A DNA stretch of 64,000 nt from contig OY282558.1 in the NCBI GenBank assembly GCA_958295665.1, forward strand, positions 332,479,106-332,543,105, read 5' to 3'. A program made the translations under genes and the position numbers. The notes below the pieces were generated by a model, which worked only from the letters and a program-made list of their open reading frames with translations, was not told the origin of the DNA and did not search any database. Source of the stretch: Tipula vernalis (Eukaryota; Arthropoda; Insecta; Diptera; Tipulidae). This document shows positions 34,051 through 44,224 of this stretch, piece after piece; position 1 is the first letter of the stretch; each line of letters opens with the position of its first letter.

Positions 34051-34576
34051 TGATCAGAAAGGGATGGCTTCTTTGCATTAAGATTGCGTATACTATTAAC
34101 CGATCCCTAAACAACAATTCAAGAATGCTAAGCAAAGTCGATGATTATGTAATGGAAGAAAATCAGGAAATTTTTGAGCTGATGAAAAAGACGGTACACC
34201 AGAAACGTATCCAAGATATATAAATACTCCTGGTCTGGTATAATAATTTTATATTAATTACTAAATAATTTTCTTTATTTATAATTAAATTTACTTAATT
34301 TGATCGTTATAGTATTGTTATACGAACAATTCTTCAAAGTTTCGGGGGGTTGCCCCGTCACTATCAAGAAGTATATAATATATTATACTGCTGAAGAAAT
34401 AACTCCTTGAAACGTAATAAGATTGTTAGTAAAGATAAAACCAAATTAAATCAATTTTATTATTCAGTATTAAGTTAATATGTTATTTTTATTTTTTATT
34501 AATTTTAAAAATAGTTTGACGTTAGATTTTTATAATGAAAATGCATTTACATAAATTTTATTATTCATTTCTCAGG

Positions 34577-35168
34577 TATCCGTTGAGTTTGATCCGGCCA
34601 AATCTGCCGACTTTTTAGAAAACTGGCCACACATCAAAAGAAATATATTTGAAATTGATCAAGAACGGAATGTAAATTACAAACATTTACTACTTATTTA
34701 AGTTTGCAAGTGTAGACGAGAAATACGATTCGGAGATTACTGTTTTTTAAATTTTATTGAAGCTTTTGAGAACAGTTGGCCGGCGAAAAGGAGAAAATTG
34801 AAAGGTCTGGTATGTCAATGGAAAATATTAAATAAGTGTACTCGAACTTACATTTTTCTTTTCAGACTGGTAATACTTTTACAGTCAATGACTGCAGTTA
34901 TAAGCATCCAGTACTTCTAGCAAGGGGAACAACCAAAAAGTGTAATCACTCGTATTGCGTTTTTCTCAATGGACGGGAGATTCCGCTGCAAAAACGTTCG
35001 GGTATTGAAGTATTTATTGATTTTTTTAAGAGTTTTTATATATTTTGTTGTTTATATCCATCAATATTTTATTCATTTTTTCGTTTTATACAAGAAGCAT
35101 TTTTAAAATTAAATTCAAAGAAACTGACACGAAGACCTATTCAACTTAAAAACAAACTAATTAATTAA
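34577..35168 (+). pseudogene. SAM-gene 3' part of CACTA-like copy 2
   Basis: An exon-like block (34577-34809) reads VEFDPAKSADFLENWPHIKR and later AFENSWPAKRRKLKGL, with a stop inside, and ends at a GTATGT donor. After a 56-bp intron ending in TTTTCAG, the last exon (34866-35168) runs open for 101 codons and aligns by eye with the last exon of copy 1: IEVFIDFFKSFYIF and FRFIQEAFLKL here against ALDLCFKAFHVL and WLFIQKVIYGL there. The SAM region itself was not found. The intron position is at the equivalent place in both copies, supporting a true spliced gene. Confidence 0.55.
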
Positions 35169-36201
35169 AGGTTGCTTTTTATAGAAAGCGAAATCTAAGA
35201 ATATAATTTTAAAATGCTTCAATATAAAATAACAAACTGCAATAATACTTTTCAATAAAACAAAATATATCTTAGACACCTCAGATTAATACACTCTCTC
35301 AGTGATTCAACAAATAAGCGTTTGCCACGTGGTTTTAAAACTTGTGATTACCTTTATAAAAGCCTTAGTGGTTTAGCAAAACATTTTAAGAGCAAGGCAT
35401 GCTGAAAATGTAGATATCGACCAATTTAATTATTCAACTTCAGAAGATTTAATTTTTCCAAATAATATTAATCAACTTATGCTCGCAAGCTAACTATAGT
35501 TCAGTTGATGAAAAGTTTGGTGAAAACATCTTCAAATTAAACCTCACGTATAAAAACTATAATGTAATTTTATAAGAAGTGACACAATTGACAAAAAACA
35601 TAGAAATTAACATTAGAAAAAAACTAATTTACGAATCAGTTGAGGTTAATTTAGAAAACCAATTAAATTTTTTTAAAAAGTCCTTTCAATTCGTATAAAA
35701 CAACGTACAGAAGAAGAAAAATAATTTACAAAACTTTTCTTAAACCAAAAGAAATTGCTATTGGTATACGACACGATCGCAGATGGATTCACAAGGAAAA
35801 TAATTTTAACTGTCATCAACCAGTTACAAATACTTTTACTTATGTGTCCATTGTTGAAACCCTTACTTTTCTGTGTCAAAACCTGACACTTCTTAACAAA
35901 ATATTAAATTCACAACAAAAATAGCGATGAATTTCACTACACAAACAGCGAAATGAACTATTTTCCAGCAAAGATCCAACTTTTGATTTGCAACTACATA
36001 TAGGTGGATGAATTTGGAACTGTCAATCCCTTAGGATCAAAAACGGGGATCCACAAAATTTGTGCCTTTTATTTTACGGTATTAAATTTAGAAAATAATT
36101 GTAATAGTCTGGTGCGAAACGATCCTACGAATCCTTGAACAAATTTTGAAAGACATATTTGATCTTGAAAATAATGGTAAATTAGTTGAAACTAATCAAA
36201 G

Positions 36202-36215
36202 CTATGTTGTAATAA
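36202..36215. repeat. Target-site duplication of the LOA element, left copy
   Basis: CTATGTTGTAATAA, identical to 41863-41876. Confidence 0.95.
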
Positions 36216-36829
36216 CCCGTGGCGTACTGCAGCTATCGGGGGGGTCACAGGTGGTGGATAGTGGACGACCTATCGATAGGTAGGTTAGCGGTGAATTAAA
36301 TAAGCCGCCCCCAACCGCAGTCCAGCTGGGGGGAGAGTCTCAGGGAACTGGGGAGTGGTTAACCTGAGTTCATTAAATTCTGAGTGCCTATGATGCCCAG
36401 CATGGAAAGGCGAACAGATGGCGCCAGAAAACCATCGACCAATAACCACGGCGGACTGGGCGTCACGTCCTCTCTGCACCTCCGGAGTCTCCGCGGGTGA
36501 TGAGTGGGGGCCCCTATAAACGGGTGACCCGGTGAATGGAATGGATCCCATTGGATTGGGCTCTCCATGAGATTAGGTGAATAGAGGAGAGAATGGGCGG
36601 AGGGAAGGGGGTGCAGGGAGGCCGGGGTGCTAGCGAGCCGAATGGGCTAGATTAAGGCGTTAAGCGACCCGTGATGATGGTCTACTAGGCTGGGGGCCCA
36701 TTTAACAAAGCCCAGTCGCTAACGGAGCCCTCTGGATACCTGGCGACCTCCAGTTGTAATTAGCCTTACCTGCGTATACGGATCTCTGCGCAGGCGGACC
36801 TTTATTTCTCCGATACTCGTGGGAATCGA

Positions 36830-37999
36830 ATGGATAGATCAAAAACCCAAACAAAGGGCACCGGCTCTCCTCAAAAGCCGGTATCAGCGGAGGGAGGTAC
36901 CTCGAACCAGACGGGTGGGGCCTCTAAGGTTTCAAAAGTGGCTGATTCTAGGGCACAAGTCCCGGGAGTTAGCGGTACCAACGCAGCACAGGGGAGTGGG
37001 ACGAGAGACATTCCTCCGGCGAAAAGGCGATACAGGAATCGCCGCTCGGCGATCCGAATTCTCGAGAAGTGGGCTGCGACCCCCGAGGGGCAGCTTACGG
37101 AAGAGCAGAGAAGATCAGTAGCTTGGGCAAGGAGCACTGTGGGCTGCGGAAGCTCGGAAAGGGACCATATGTCGAAAAGACAGCGGTCCCAGGACGAGGT
37201 GGAAGTAGTCAACAGCAAGCGGGCCAAGCTGGTGACTGAAAAGAAGCCGAGCTCCAACTCAGGGACAAAGCTGTTCAGCGAGGTCCTGAGGGAGCATGTG
37301 TTGATGCTAGCCGTCATTGACGAAAGTCAAGAAGATGGGAGCATCACGGCAGAAAAATGGAGGTTGGTGTATAATGCACTCAACCTCGTCTTTTTAAAGG
37401 TCCTGGGTGAAAATCCGGGACCACCCCCATCCTGCAGAGATGCGGGATGGTATCAAGGGCGTGTAAAGATGACTGCATGCTCGGACTCTAGATCTGTGGA
37501 TCTGTACAAAAAGGCTATAGCCAAAGTAGGGGAGGTGTGGCCAGGCGCAAAGCTTGCGGCAGTTAGCCGGGAGGAAATTCCCAGCAGGCCGCGGGCACGT
37601 GTATGGCTGCCATCCGAACCGGCTAGCCCGGACGGGGCTTTGAAAATCATTCAGGCCAGTAACCCGAATCTTCCGACAGGAAATTGGAAGATCGTCAAGC
37701 AGGAGGAGGCCAAGGGGGGCTCGAAATTATCAATCATGGTGATAAATAAGGAGTCCCTTGCCCTCCTTCACAAAACGAAGGGAGTAATTGACTTCGGTTT
37801 CGGCTCAATTACTCTCAACGTTTATAAGAAGGATGGGGCGGAAGCGCGTACGGGAGGCCAACCGGAGGACGGTGGCAACCCGCCCAGGCCTGAGGGGGTA
37901 CCAGCAGCATGGGGGAAGAAGCTGAGGGTAGGGGGGAGAGTGAATCCGATGACCTCGGTAGGGCAAGGACTCTCTCGAAGGATGAGGTGGTGCACATAA
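36830..37999 (+). CDS. LOA ORF1 (DUF4780-like)
   Basis: 389-codon frame starting MDRSKTQTKG. The N-terminal 150 residues are basic, Ser/Gly-rich and low-complexity. A conserved folded part (about residues 155-340) matches the DUF4780 type found in insect LOA-like ORF1 proteins: CRDAGWYQGRVKMTACSDSR, then WPGAKLAAVSREEIPSRPR and VWLPSEP. No zinc knuckles, unlike the Jockey and R1 ORF1s here. After about residue 355 a second frame from the ATG at 37909 reads a strongly acidic tail (GEEAEGRGESESDD) ending near 38076, so a frameshift near the G run at 37893-37897 may have replaced the original C-terminus. Presumed RNA-binding. Confidence 0.85.
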   Translation: MDRSKTQTKGTGSPQKPVSAEGGTSNQTGGASKVSKVADSRAQVPGVSGTNAAQGSGTRDIPPAKRRYRNRRSAIRILEKWAATPEGQLTEEQRRSVAWARSTVGCGSSERDHMSKRQRSQDEVEVVNSKRAKLVTEKKPSSNSGTKLFSEVLREHVLMLAVIDESQEDGSITAEKWRLVYNALNLVFLKVLGENPGPPPSCRDAGWYQGRVKMTACSDSRSVDLYKKAIAKVGEVWPGAKLAAVSREEIPSRPRARVWLPSEPASPDGALKIIQASNPNLPTGNWKIVKQEEAKGGSKLSIMVINKESLALLHKTKGVIDFGFGSITLNVYKKDGAEARTGGQPEDGGNPPRPEGVPAAWGKKLRVGGRVNPMTSVGQGLSRRMRWCT

Positions 38000-38182
38000 G
38001 CGAAGGAGCTGGTGTTCCGATGGAGGAGGATGTCGACAGCCCGGCCAGACGGGGGGCACTGACAAGTCCTCTATAGAGGGTACGAGGGGTGGCGAGACGG
38101 GCGTATCCGGCGCATCCCAAATTACCGGGAATTAATATTCCTGCGGTAGCAGGAATTTATCATAGAGGTAGGTAGAGGTGAA

Positions 38183-41100
38183 ATGGTTATGATTAAGATA
38201 ACTCAAATTAACCTTCACCATTCTAAGGCTGCTTCGGCAGCTCTACTCCTCAGGCTGACCAGTTCGGGTGAGGATGTGATACTAATCCAAGAACCTTGGA
38301 TTAACAACAACAGGATCTGTGGCCTCAGAACCAAGGGGTATAAAATTATATCCTCTAGTAACTGTGGGAAGATCAGATCTTGTATTCTTGGGAAAAATAA
38401 TATTAATCTTTTCCTTCTCTCTCAATACAGCAATGGTGACACTACTGCAGTTAGCCTGGAAGTAGGCACTTGTAGATTATGGCTAGTTTCAGCCTACATG
38501 GACCGGGAGAAGGAGGTTCCTCCGGATAACCTGGAGGAGCTGATCCGTAAAGCGGAACAATCAAAGGTAGGTGTGGTACTGGGAGTGGATGCTAATGCGC
38601 ATCACACTATCTGGGGAAGCACAGACATTAATGAAAGAGGTGAGTCACTTTTTGATTATTTGATGAGTACTAACCTTTCAGTGTGTAATATTGGGCGGGA
38701 ACCCACATTTATTACTAGTAACAGGCAGGAGGTTCTAGACGTGACCCTTGCCTCAAATAATATTCTTCATATGGTTAAAAATTGGAGGGTGGATAAGGAA
38801 CACTCCTTTTCTGATCATCGATATTTAACCTATAGCCTCGATATTCACCCTGCTACCCGGGAAGCCTTCAGGAACCCTAGAAGGACCAACTGGAGCAAAT
38901 ATGGGGAATTATTGGAGGAAATGTTACCGACGAGGGCTATGGAGCCCCCGACGACCGTTGGGGAGCTGGAGGACATGGTGGCTAGCGTTACTAGCGCATG
39001 CAACCGATCCTTTCGCGCTGCCTGCCCACTGGCTAAGCCTAGGGGTAGGCAAAAACCGGTATGGTGGTCCAGGGAACTGGGAACCTATCGAAAGGCTTGT
39101 AGGATAGCCTTTAATAGAGCCAAAAATACAAGGGAGGCTCAGGATTGGGACTCCTATAAGGAGAAACTCGGAACTTATAAGAAAGAATTAAGAAAGGCAC
39201 AAAGGAGGTCTTGGAGAATCTTCTGTGATAATATGGAAGAGGTATCCGAAACCTCCCGCCTTAGGAAGATTCTTTCCAAAAGTACATCTAGTCCTAGTTT
39301 TCTGATAAAACCGGACGGATCTTGGACAGCTTCTAGTGGAGAATCTCTGGAGCTTCTCTTCGAGACACACTTCCCAGGGAGCTTTGAAGACCTGTTGGTG
39401 CGTAGTAATCATCAGGAATCACTGTCAGTAACCACAGAGGATATCGTAACCAGAAAACGGATCCTATGGGCACTGAGGGGTTTTAAACCATTTAAATCGG
39501 CTGGTCCGGATCAAATTATACCAGCGGAACTTCAAAACAACTCAGTAATTATTCTTCCTTACCTGGAAGCTATATTCAAAGAGTGTTTGAAGCTGGGCTA
39601 TATTCCTAGGTACTGGACGGAGGTCAATGTGGTGTTCATACCGAAAGCGGGGAAAAGCTCACATGTCTATCCTAAGGACCTAAGACCAATAACTCTATCA
39701 TCCTTTCTTTTGAAAACATTGGAAAGGCTGCTGGATGTATACATCAGAGATAAAATAGGTGCCAGGAAGTGGGCATCGTCTCAGCATGCGTACACAAAGG
39801 GTAGATCTGTGGACACGGCGCTGCACGCCTTGGTGTCTACGATTGAGAAATCGATTAATTCGAAGGAATTCTGTTTGGTGGCCTTCCTGGATATAGAAGG
39901 CGCCTTTAATAATGTGAAAGCGGAGGCAATCAAGGAGGGATTGTCATTTTTGGAGGTGGACGTTCCTCTGATAGTGTTAATCAATTATATGCTGGGAAGC
40001 AGGATTGTTAGCTCGAAGTTGGGGGACTCCACCTTCAAGAGGCGAGTAACTAGGGGAACTCCGCAGGGGGGGTTCTGTCCCCTCTTCTCTGGAACATAGT
40101 GGTAAACGGGTTACTACTTGAATTGGAGAGAGAGGGTATTGGAGTTATCGCGTACGCAGATGACGTAGCTTTAGCTGTTACCGGGAAATTCCTGGGCACG
40201 ATTGTAGACGTAATGCAGAATGCGTTTACCATCGTTACGAAATGGGCTGGCAAATGTGGACTTGGTATTAACCCGTCCAAGACAGAGCTGGTACTCTTTA
40301 CTAAGAAATACAAAATCCCGGTAGTTGTCCCTCCTATCTTAAATGGCACGAGACTTGCTTTTACTGATAGAGCTAGATATCTGGGCATTATCTTCGACAG
40401 TAAGCTTAGTTGGAAGCCCAACATGTTGGAGAGAATAAACAAAGCTACTATTGCTTTGTACTCCTGTAGGAACGCCATTGGTCATAGATGGGGTCTGAAG
40501 CCGGAGCTGGTACACTGGCTCTACACCGCCGTAGTGAGACCTGTACTCACGTACGGGGTGGGTGTTTGGTGGCCAGCTCTGGATAAGGTAACTTACAAAA
40601 GTAAGATTGAGAGAGTGCAAAGAACGGCCTGTATGCTTGTTAGCGGGGCATTGAGGTCGACACCGACAAGTGCCTTAGAGGTTATGTTGCACCTTCTTCC
40701 GGTCGACATTTTTGGCAAACAGATGACGGCAAATACGGCTGTACGACTTGCAGCCGTCTCTCAGTGGAGGTGTCTTAGTATAGGACACTCTACTATAGTC
40801 AGATCGTTGAAGGATGAGCTGGCGAATCTTGACTACATTAAACCTACTCTACGCTTCGAGAAGCGATTTCGGACCTCCTTCCCTTCAAGGGAATCCTGGA
40901 GGGATAGACCGTTATTGGAAACCGAAGCGTTGCAATTCTTCACAGATGGCTCCAAGCTAGACGGCAAAGTAGGAGCTGGAGTATTCTGTGACAAATTAAA
41001 TGTAAATATTTCTGTTCGTCTCCCTGATTACTGCAGCGTGTACCAAGCTGAAGTCGTAGCGATTGAGGAGATCATGACGTGGTTGAAGCATAATGTGTTA

Positions 41101-41772
41101 TCCTCAGACGATATCACAATCTATGTGGACAGTCAAGCGGCGATCCGGTCGTTAGAATCGGTGTCTTTGGCGTCACGGGTGGCATTGAGTTGTCACTCAT
41201 CTCTAAATGAGATGGGTGAGCATTTCAACATCCAGGTAGTCTGGGTCCCAGGTCACTCGGGCGTCATGGGGAACTGCAGGGCAGATGAACTTGCTAGGCA
41301 TGGTACGACTCTCCAGCTGCAACCGGAAAGGGCAAGTCTGGGGAGGCCTATCACAGCGCTGAGACAAGCACTTGGGAAGCAGGCGCTATCCTCAGCGGGG
41401 GAAAGGTGGTCTAACGCCCTCACCTGTAGAGTTGCAAGACAAGTTTGGCCAAAGCTGGACTTGGGGCGCACTAGGGCATTAATATCCTTACGAAGACGTG
41501 AATTAAGAACGGTCGTAGGAATTCTCACGGGACACTGCCTTTTTGGAGAACATGCAAGAAGGCTGGGTCTGGAGGCTAATGACTTCTGCAGAAGCTGCTT
41601 GGACGAAGAGGAGGAAGAGACGTTGGTCCACTTCCTTTGCTCGTGTCCAGCATTGGCTCTCAGAAGGCACAAACATTTAGGTAAGTTCAGGATGGACTGC
41701 CTCTCGGATCTCGAAAACATTAAAGTGCGGGACGTCTTACGCTACATAAGTAGCTCGAAATGGTTCCAATAG
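38183..41772 (+). pseudogene. LOA ORF2: endonuclease, RT, RNase H; one frameshift
   Basis: The first frame (38183-40099) has AP endonuclease motifs TQINLHH, IQEPW, GVDANAHHTIWGS and FSDHRYL, then RT blocks SAGPDQI, DLRPITLSSFLLK, AYTKGRSVDTAL, FLDIEGAFNN and RGTPQGG. A seven-G run at 40066-40072 is one G short, after which RT continues in the next frame: GVIAYADDVALAV (YADD 40153-40164). RNase H follows with TDGSK (Asp 40945), AEVVAIEE, YVDSQAA and CRADELAR, all four acidic positions present. A C-terminal zinc motif CRSC-x10-HFLCSC is near 41590-41650. The stop is at 41770-41772. There is no other stop in about 1195 codons, so a one-base sequencing error in the G run would make it intact. Confidence 0.92.
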
Positions 41773-41843
41773 GGGTAAAAGGGGATACATCCTGTGGTAT
41801 CACAATGGACCGTCACAGTCTAAGTGTGCGTAAGCAGCCACTC

Positions 41844-41862
41844 CAACCTAACCTAACCTAAC
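41844..41862 (+). repeat. (CCTAA)n 3' tail of the LOA element
   Basis: CAACCTAACCTAACCTAACC directly before the right TSD. The unit equals the complement of the common insect telomere repeat TTAGG. Confidence 0.9.
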
Positions 41863-41876
41863 CTATGTTGTAATAA
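41863..41876. repeat. Target-site duplication of the LOA element, right copy
   Basis: CTATGTTGTAATAA, identical to 36202-36215. The interrupted transposase remnant resumes here. Confidence 0.95.
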
Positions 41877-42959
41877 AAGGGACAATTTTTCCCATTCTGT
41901 TTGTTGTTTTAATGAATCCTTTAAGTCTAACAATTTTTTTCGCTTCTGTGAAGTTCACTCTAGTTTGATTCCAACCGATTTTATTGAGAATGAAAGTCTT
42001 TTGAGAAAAAAAGAAACCCAGTTAGTTAACGTTCAGAATAATGAGCATGGAGCTCGTAATGTATGTTTATTTAATAACCTAAGTTTTTTTAATACATTTG
42101 AAAGTTTATATGTGTCGATATCATGCACGATGTATTAGAAGGCATTGTCCAAAAAGAAATAAAACTCGTTTTAATTTATTTAACGAAAGAGAGAAAGCTA
42201 CTGTCTATAAATGAATTCAATACAGACTAAAAAATTTTAATTTTGGCTTTCTTAATAAATCAAACATTCCTTTCCTTTCTATATTAATAAAGATTGTACA
42301 AATTTACGGCAAAAGGCTTCTCAATGTTGGTGTTTGCTACGCTATTTTCCACCTCTGATTCATGATATCGTGAATAGTGCAGATCCTGAGTTCTTTAGTT
42401 CATATTAGCATATTAAAACATTTGATTCAAGAACATCATACTGCTTATAAACAAAATTTCAATATATGTAATTGCATTTTGACTAATTTATGGATTATGC
42501 GAAAGAAATGGCTATAGTTTCGCATAATTTTAAATATATTTGTAAAATATTGGCAGAAAAACTCCAACAGCAAAATTACGTAGGGGATGTTAAGAACTTA
42601 AATTCTACACTTGAATGTAATGTTAAAGAAACAATAAGCTATGATTCGATATCGAGTCAATATTTTAATATACCCGAAGAACTTAAATTTTCTGTGTAAC
42701 TTGAATAAATTAACTTTCTTAAATCCAGTAACTATTTGTACGTTATTCCAAAATATGTAATTAATTAAGTTTTGTTTAACAATCTGAATATCATTATATT
42801 TTATTTTGAAATGAACTTTTGTATAAACTATATGTATCAATAATAAATGAATTAAGAACAAAAATCCACATAATTTTATTTATTTTAAAAGTGAGATATC
42901 CAAAAATAAATCTGGATAATATTATCCACACGATTTAAAGGTATATAGTAGATATTTGC

Positions 42960-43191
42960 AATATAAAATGTTATCGTCCACACCGTTCACATATTACAAA
43001 GTTAATCTAATTTAAGTAAGTTACTAATAAATTACTGATATTATGTAAACGTTTGTTGGGTGTTACACTTTCCCTTATTTTAGGACATAATAATTAAATC
43101 TATTTAATGCACGAAAAATAATTTACACCGATCGGATGGACACTATGTAGCACCGATTTGGTGTTGTAGTTACATCACTTTTTTTCTAGTG
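42960..43191. repeat. Right terminus and subterminal repeats of CACTA-like copy 2
   Basis: ACACCG at 42980 and 43125, GCACCG at 43150, GGTGTT at 43058 and 43160, and TAGTG at the tip (43187-43191). Confidence 0.65.
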
Positions 43192-44224
43192 TAGCCTTCC
43201 TTTAAAGGAATGACTGCGTAAACATCGCGAGTTGCCTTTATTGTTTTTAATTTTTCGAATCTACCACAAAATTCAAAAATCAGAGCAGTCTTCAAGATAT
43301 TTACCCATTTGAATAATTCTCCTGCATTGGTTATGATACCATCATATTCGCACGGTCCTTTTCCATGAGCTGTTGCGTGAAAATGCCACTTACGATCGAT
43401 GGCAAAATCCCCTTTGTGATTAGATATATTCATAAAAAAATTTTAATTTTTATAATTTGTTAAATTAGCTGTTTTAGTTTTTAAAAACTTCATCAATTTC
43501 TCGATAAACAAGTAAAATGTTATAGTGTCATGGTGAAGACAATCTGATATTCTAATGAAGCAATTTTCTCCTACTTCTTTGTAAATTACAAACGGATGAA
43601 TCACTGATTCCGCGGAAAAGTAGCCCAACGATCAAAAATGCAAAATAAAAACAGAGTAAAAAAATACATTTTTCCATATCCGCATTCAAATTTTGTGAAC
43701 TGTTCAATAAACTTAGCTACAAAGTTAAACGCATTAAATGCGACTCTGTTAAAATAAAATGTATACTGTTTCAATTTTTTCTTGCGCAGATTATAGTCTA
43801 GTTTGTGAAACTGTAATAATCTATTTTGTGTTTTTGAACAAAATTAATAAAATACGTAACTGAACGTAACGAAAGTTAATATTTTTTGGTCTACCATTTC
43901 AAATTGAAAAATTATTTAATTAAGGTAATATGTGTAGTATTACGTTATTTTAGCAAAATTTATTAAACTTTACAAAACCGTTATCATTCATTACATTGTG
44001 ATTTGTGACGTACATGTGACATATCTTAAATGCGTGACTAATATCATAATTTGTACGGAACGTAAATGTAATATTCGACATCGTTATTTTCAGGTAAAAG
44101 ATGGAAAGGCAAATTTCGCGAGAACTTAAAATAGAACCCCGAAAAATGGGAATCATTTAAACTAAAAGAATGAAATCGGATAGCTCTATATCGGGAAAAA
44201 GAAAAGCTGCATTCTAAACCAAAT

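Larger units (their letters stand above)
36216..41862 (+). mobile_element. LOA-clade non-LTR retrotransposon, nearly intact
   Basis: 5.65 kb, far more GC-rich than its surroundings. It has a 614-bp 5' UTR, ORF1, ORF2 with EN, RT and RNase H, a short 3' UTR and a (CCTAA)n tail in place of poly-A. Perfect 14-bp TSD. RNase H downstream of RT together with a DUF4780-like ORF1 points to the LOA clade (relatives such as Bilbo, baggins, Loner). The low number of lesions makes it the youngest element in the window. Confidence 0.92.
35300..42700 (+). pseudogene. CMC/EnSpm-type transposase-like gene, copy 2, split by LOA
   Basis: The 5' part (35300-36201) has a finger-like scrap (CDYLYKSLSGLAKHF), then AIGIRHDRRWIHKEN, then a VDEFGTVNPLGSKTGIHKI block (NPLGS at 36025-36039), the counterpart of DDFE...LGS in copy 1. 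Here the first acidic pair reads V-D-E-F. The LOA element interrupts at 36216. The 3' part (41877-42700) continues with FRFCEVHSS, CLFNNLSFFNTFE, VDIMHDVLEG (42114-42143) and a helical block EMAIVSHNFKYICKILAEKL near 42505-42564. Stops and frameshifts are frequent. D-I-M-H-D is the best-preserved motif in both copies. Confidence 0.6.
33748..43191 (+). mobile_element. CACTA/EnSpm-like two-gene DNA transposon, copy 2 (bounded)
   Basis: The left end is CACTGAAAAAATTATGGCGG; the right end read inward is CACTAGAAAAAAAGTGATG. TA flanks both (33746-33747, 43192-43193). Subterminal copies of ACACCG/CGGTGT or close variants lie at 33772, 33914, 33969 and 34041 on the left and at 42980, 43125, 43150 and 43160 on the right, the layout of CACTA transposase-binding repeats. 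Removing the element restores a minus-strand reading frame across the site. Without the LOA insertion and one TSD copy it is about 3.8 kb, carrying remnants of the same two genes as copy 1. Confidence 0.7.
33685..43628 (-). pseudogene. Unclassified transposon-like gene (SHGKG type), split by the CACTA-like element
   Basis: Minus strand, in two pieces: 43628-43192 and, beyond the insertion, 33747-33685. The first piece has VIHPFVIYKEVGENCFIRIS, ISDCLHHDTITFY, WHFHATAHGKGPC and a C-terminal RDVYAVIPLKEG; the segment between the two ORF blocks (43434-43442) marks a stop and a deletion. The second piece continues the frame after EGY (one stop, then KYSNSEDYVKFKL) and terminates at 33685. I know this as an anonymous multi-copy ORF type in arthropods, with a pattern (SDxLxHD, HGKGxxDG) suggestive of a DDE-like nuclease. 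No name can be given. It is related to the plus-strand remnant at 44225-45600. Confidence 0.5.

Noticed and set aside
37805..38120. Minus-strand ORFs opposite LOA ORF1 and ORF2
   Set aside because: Shadows of the GC-rich plus-strand genes; no independent motif.
41844..41862. Interstitial telomere array
   Set aside because: Only about four CCTAA units, placed exactly between ORF2 3' UTR and TSD, so it is the element tail.
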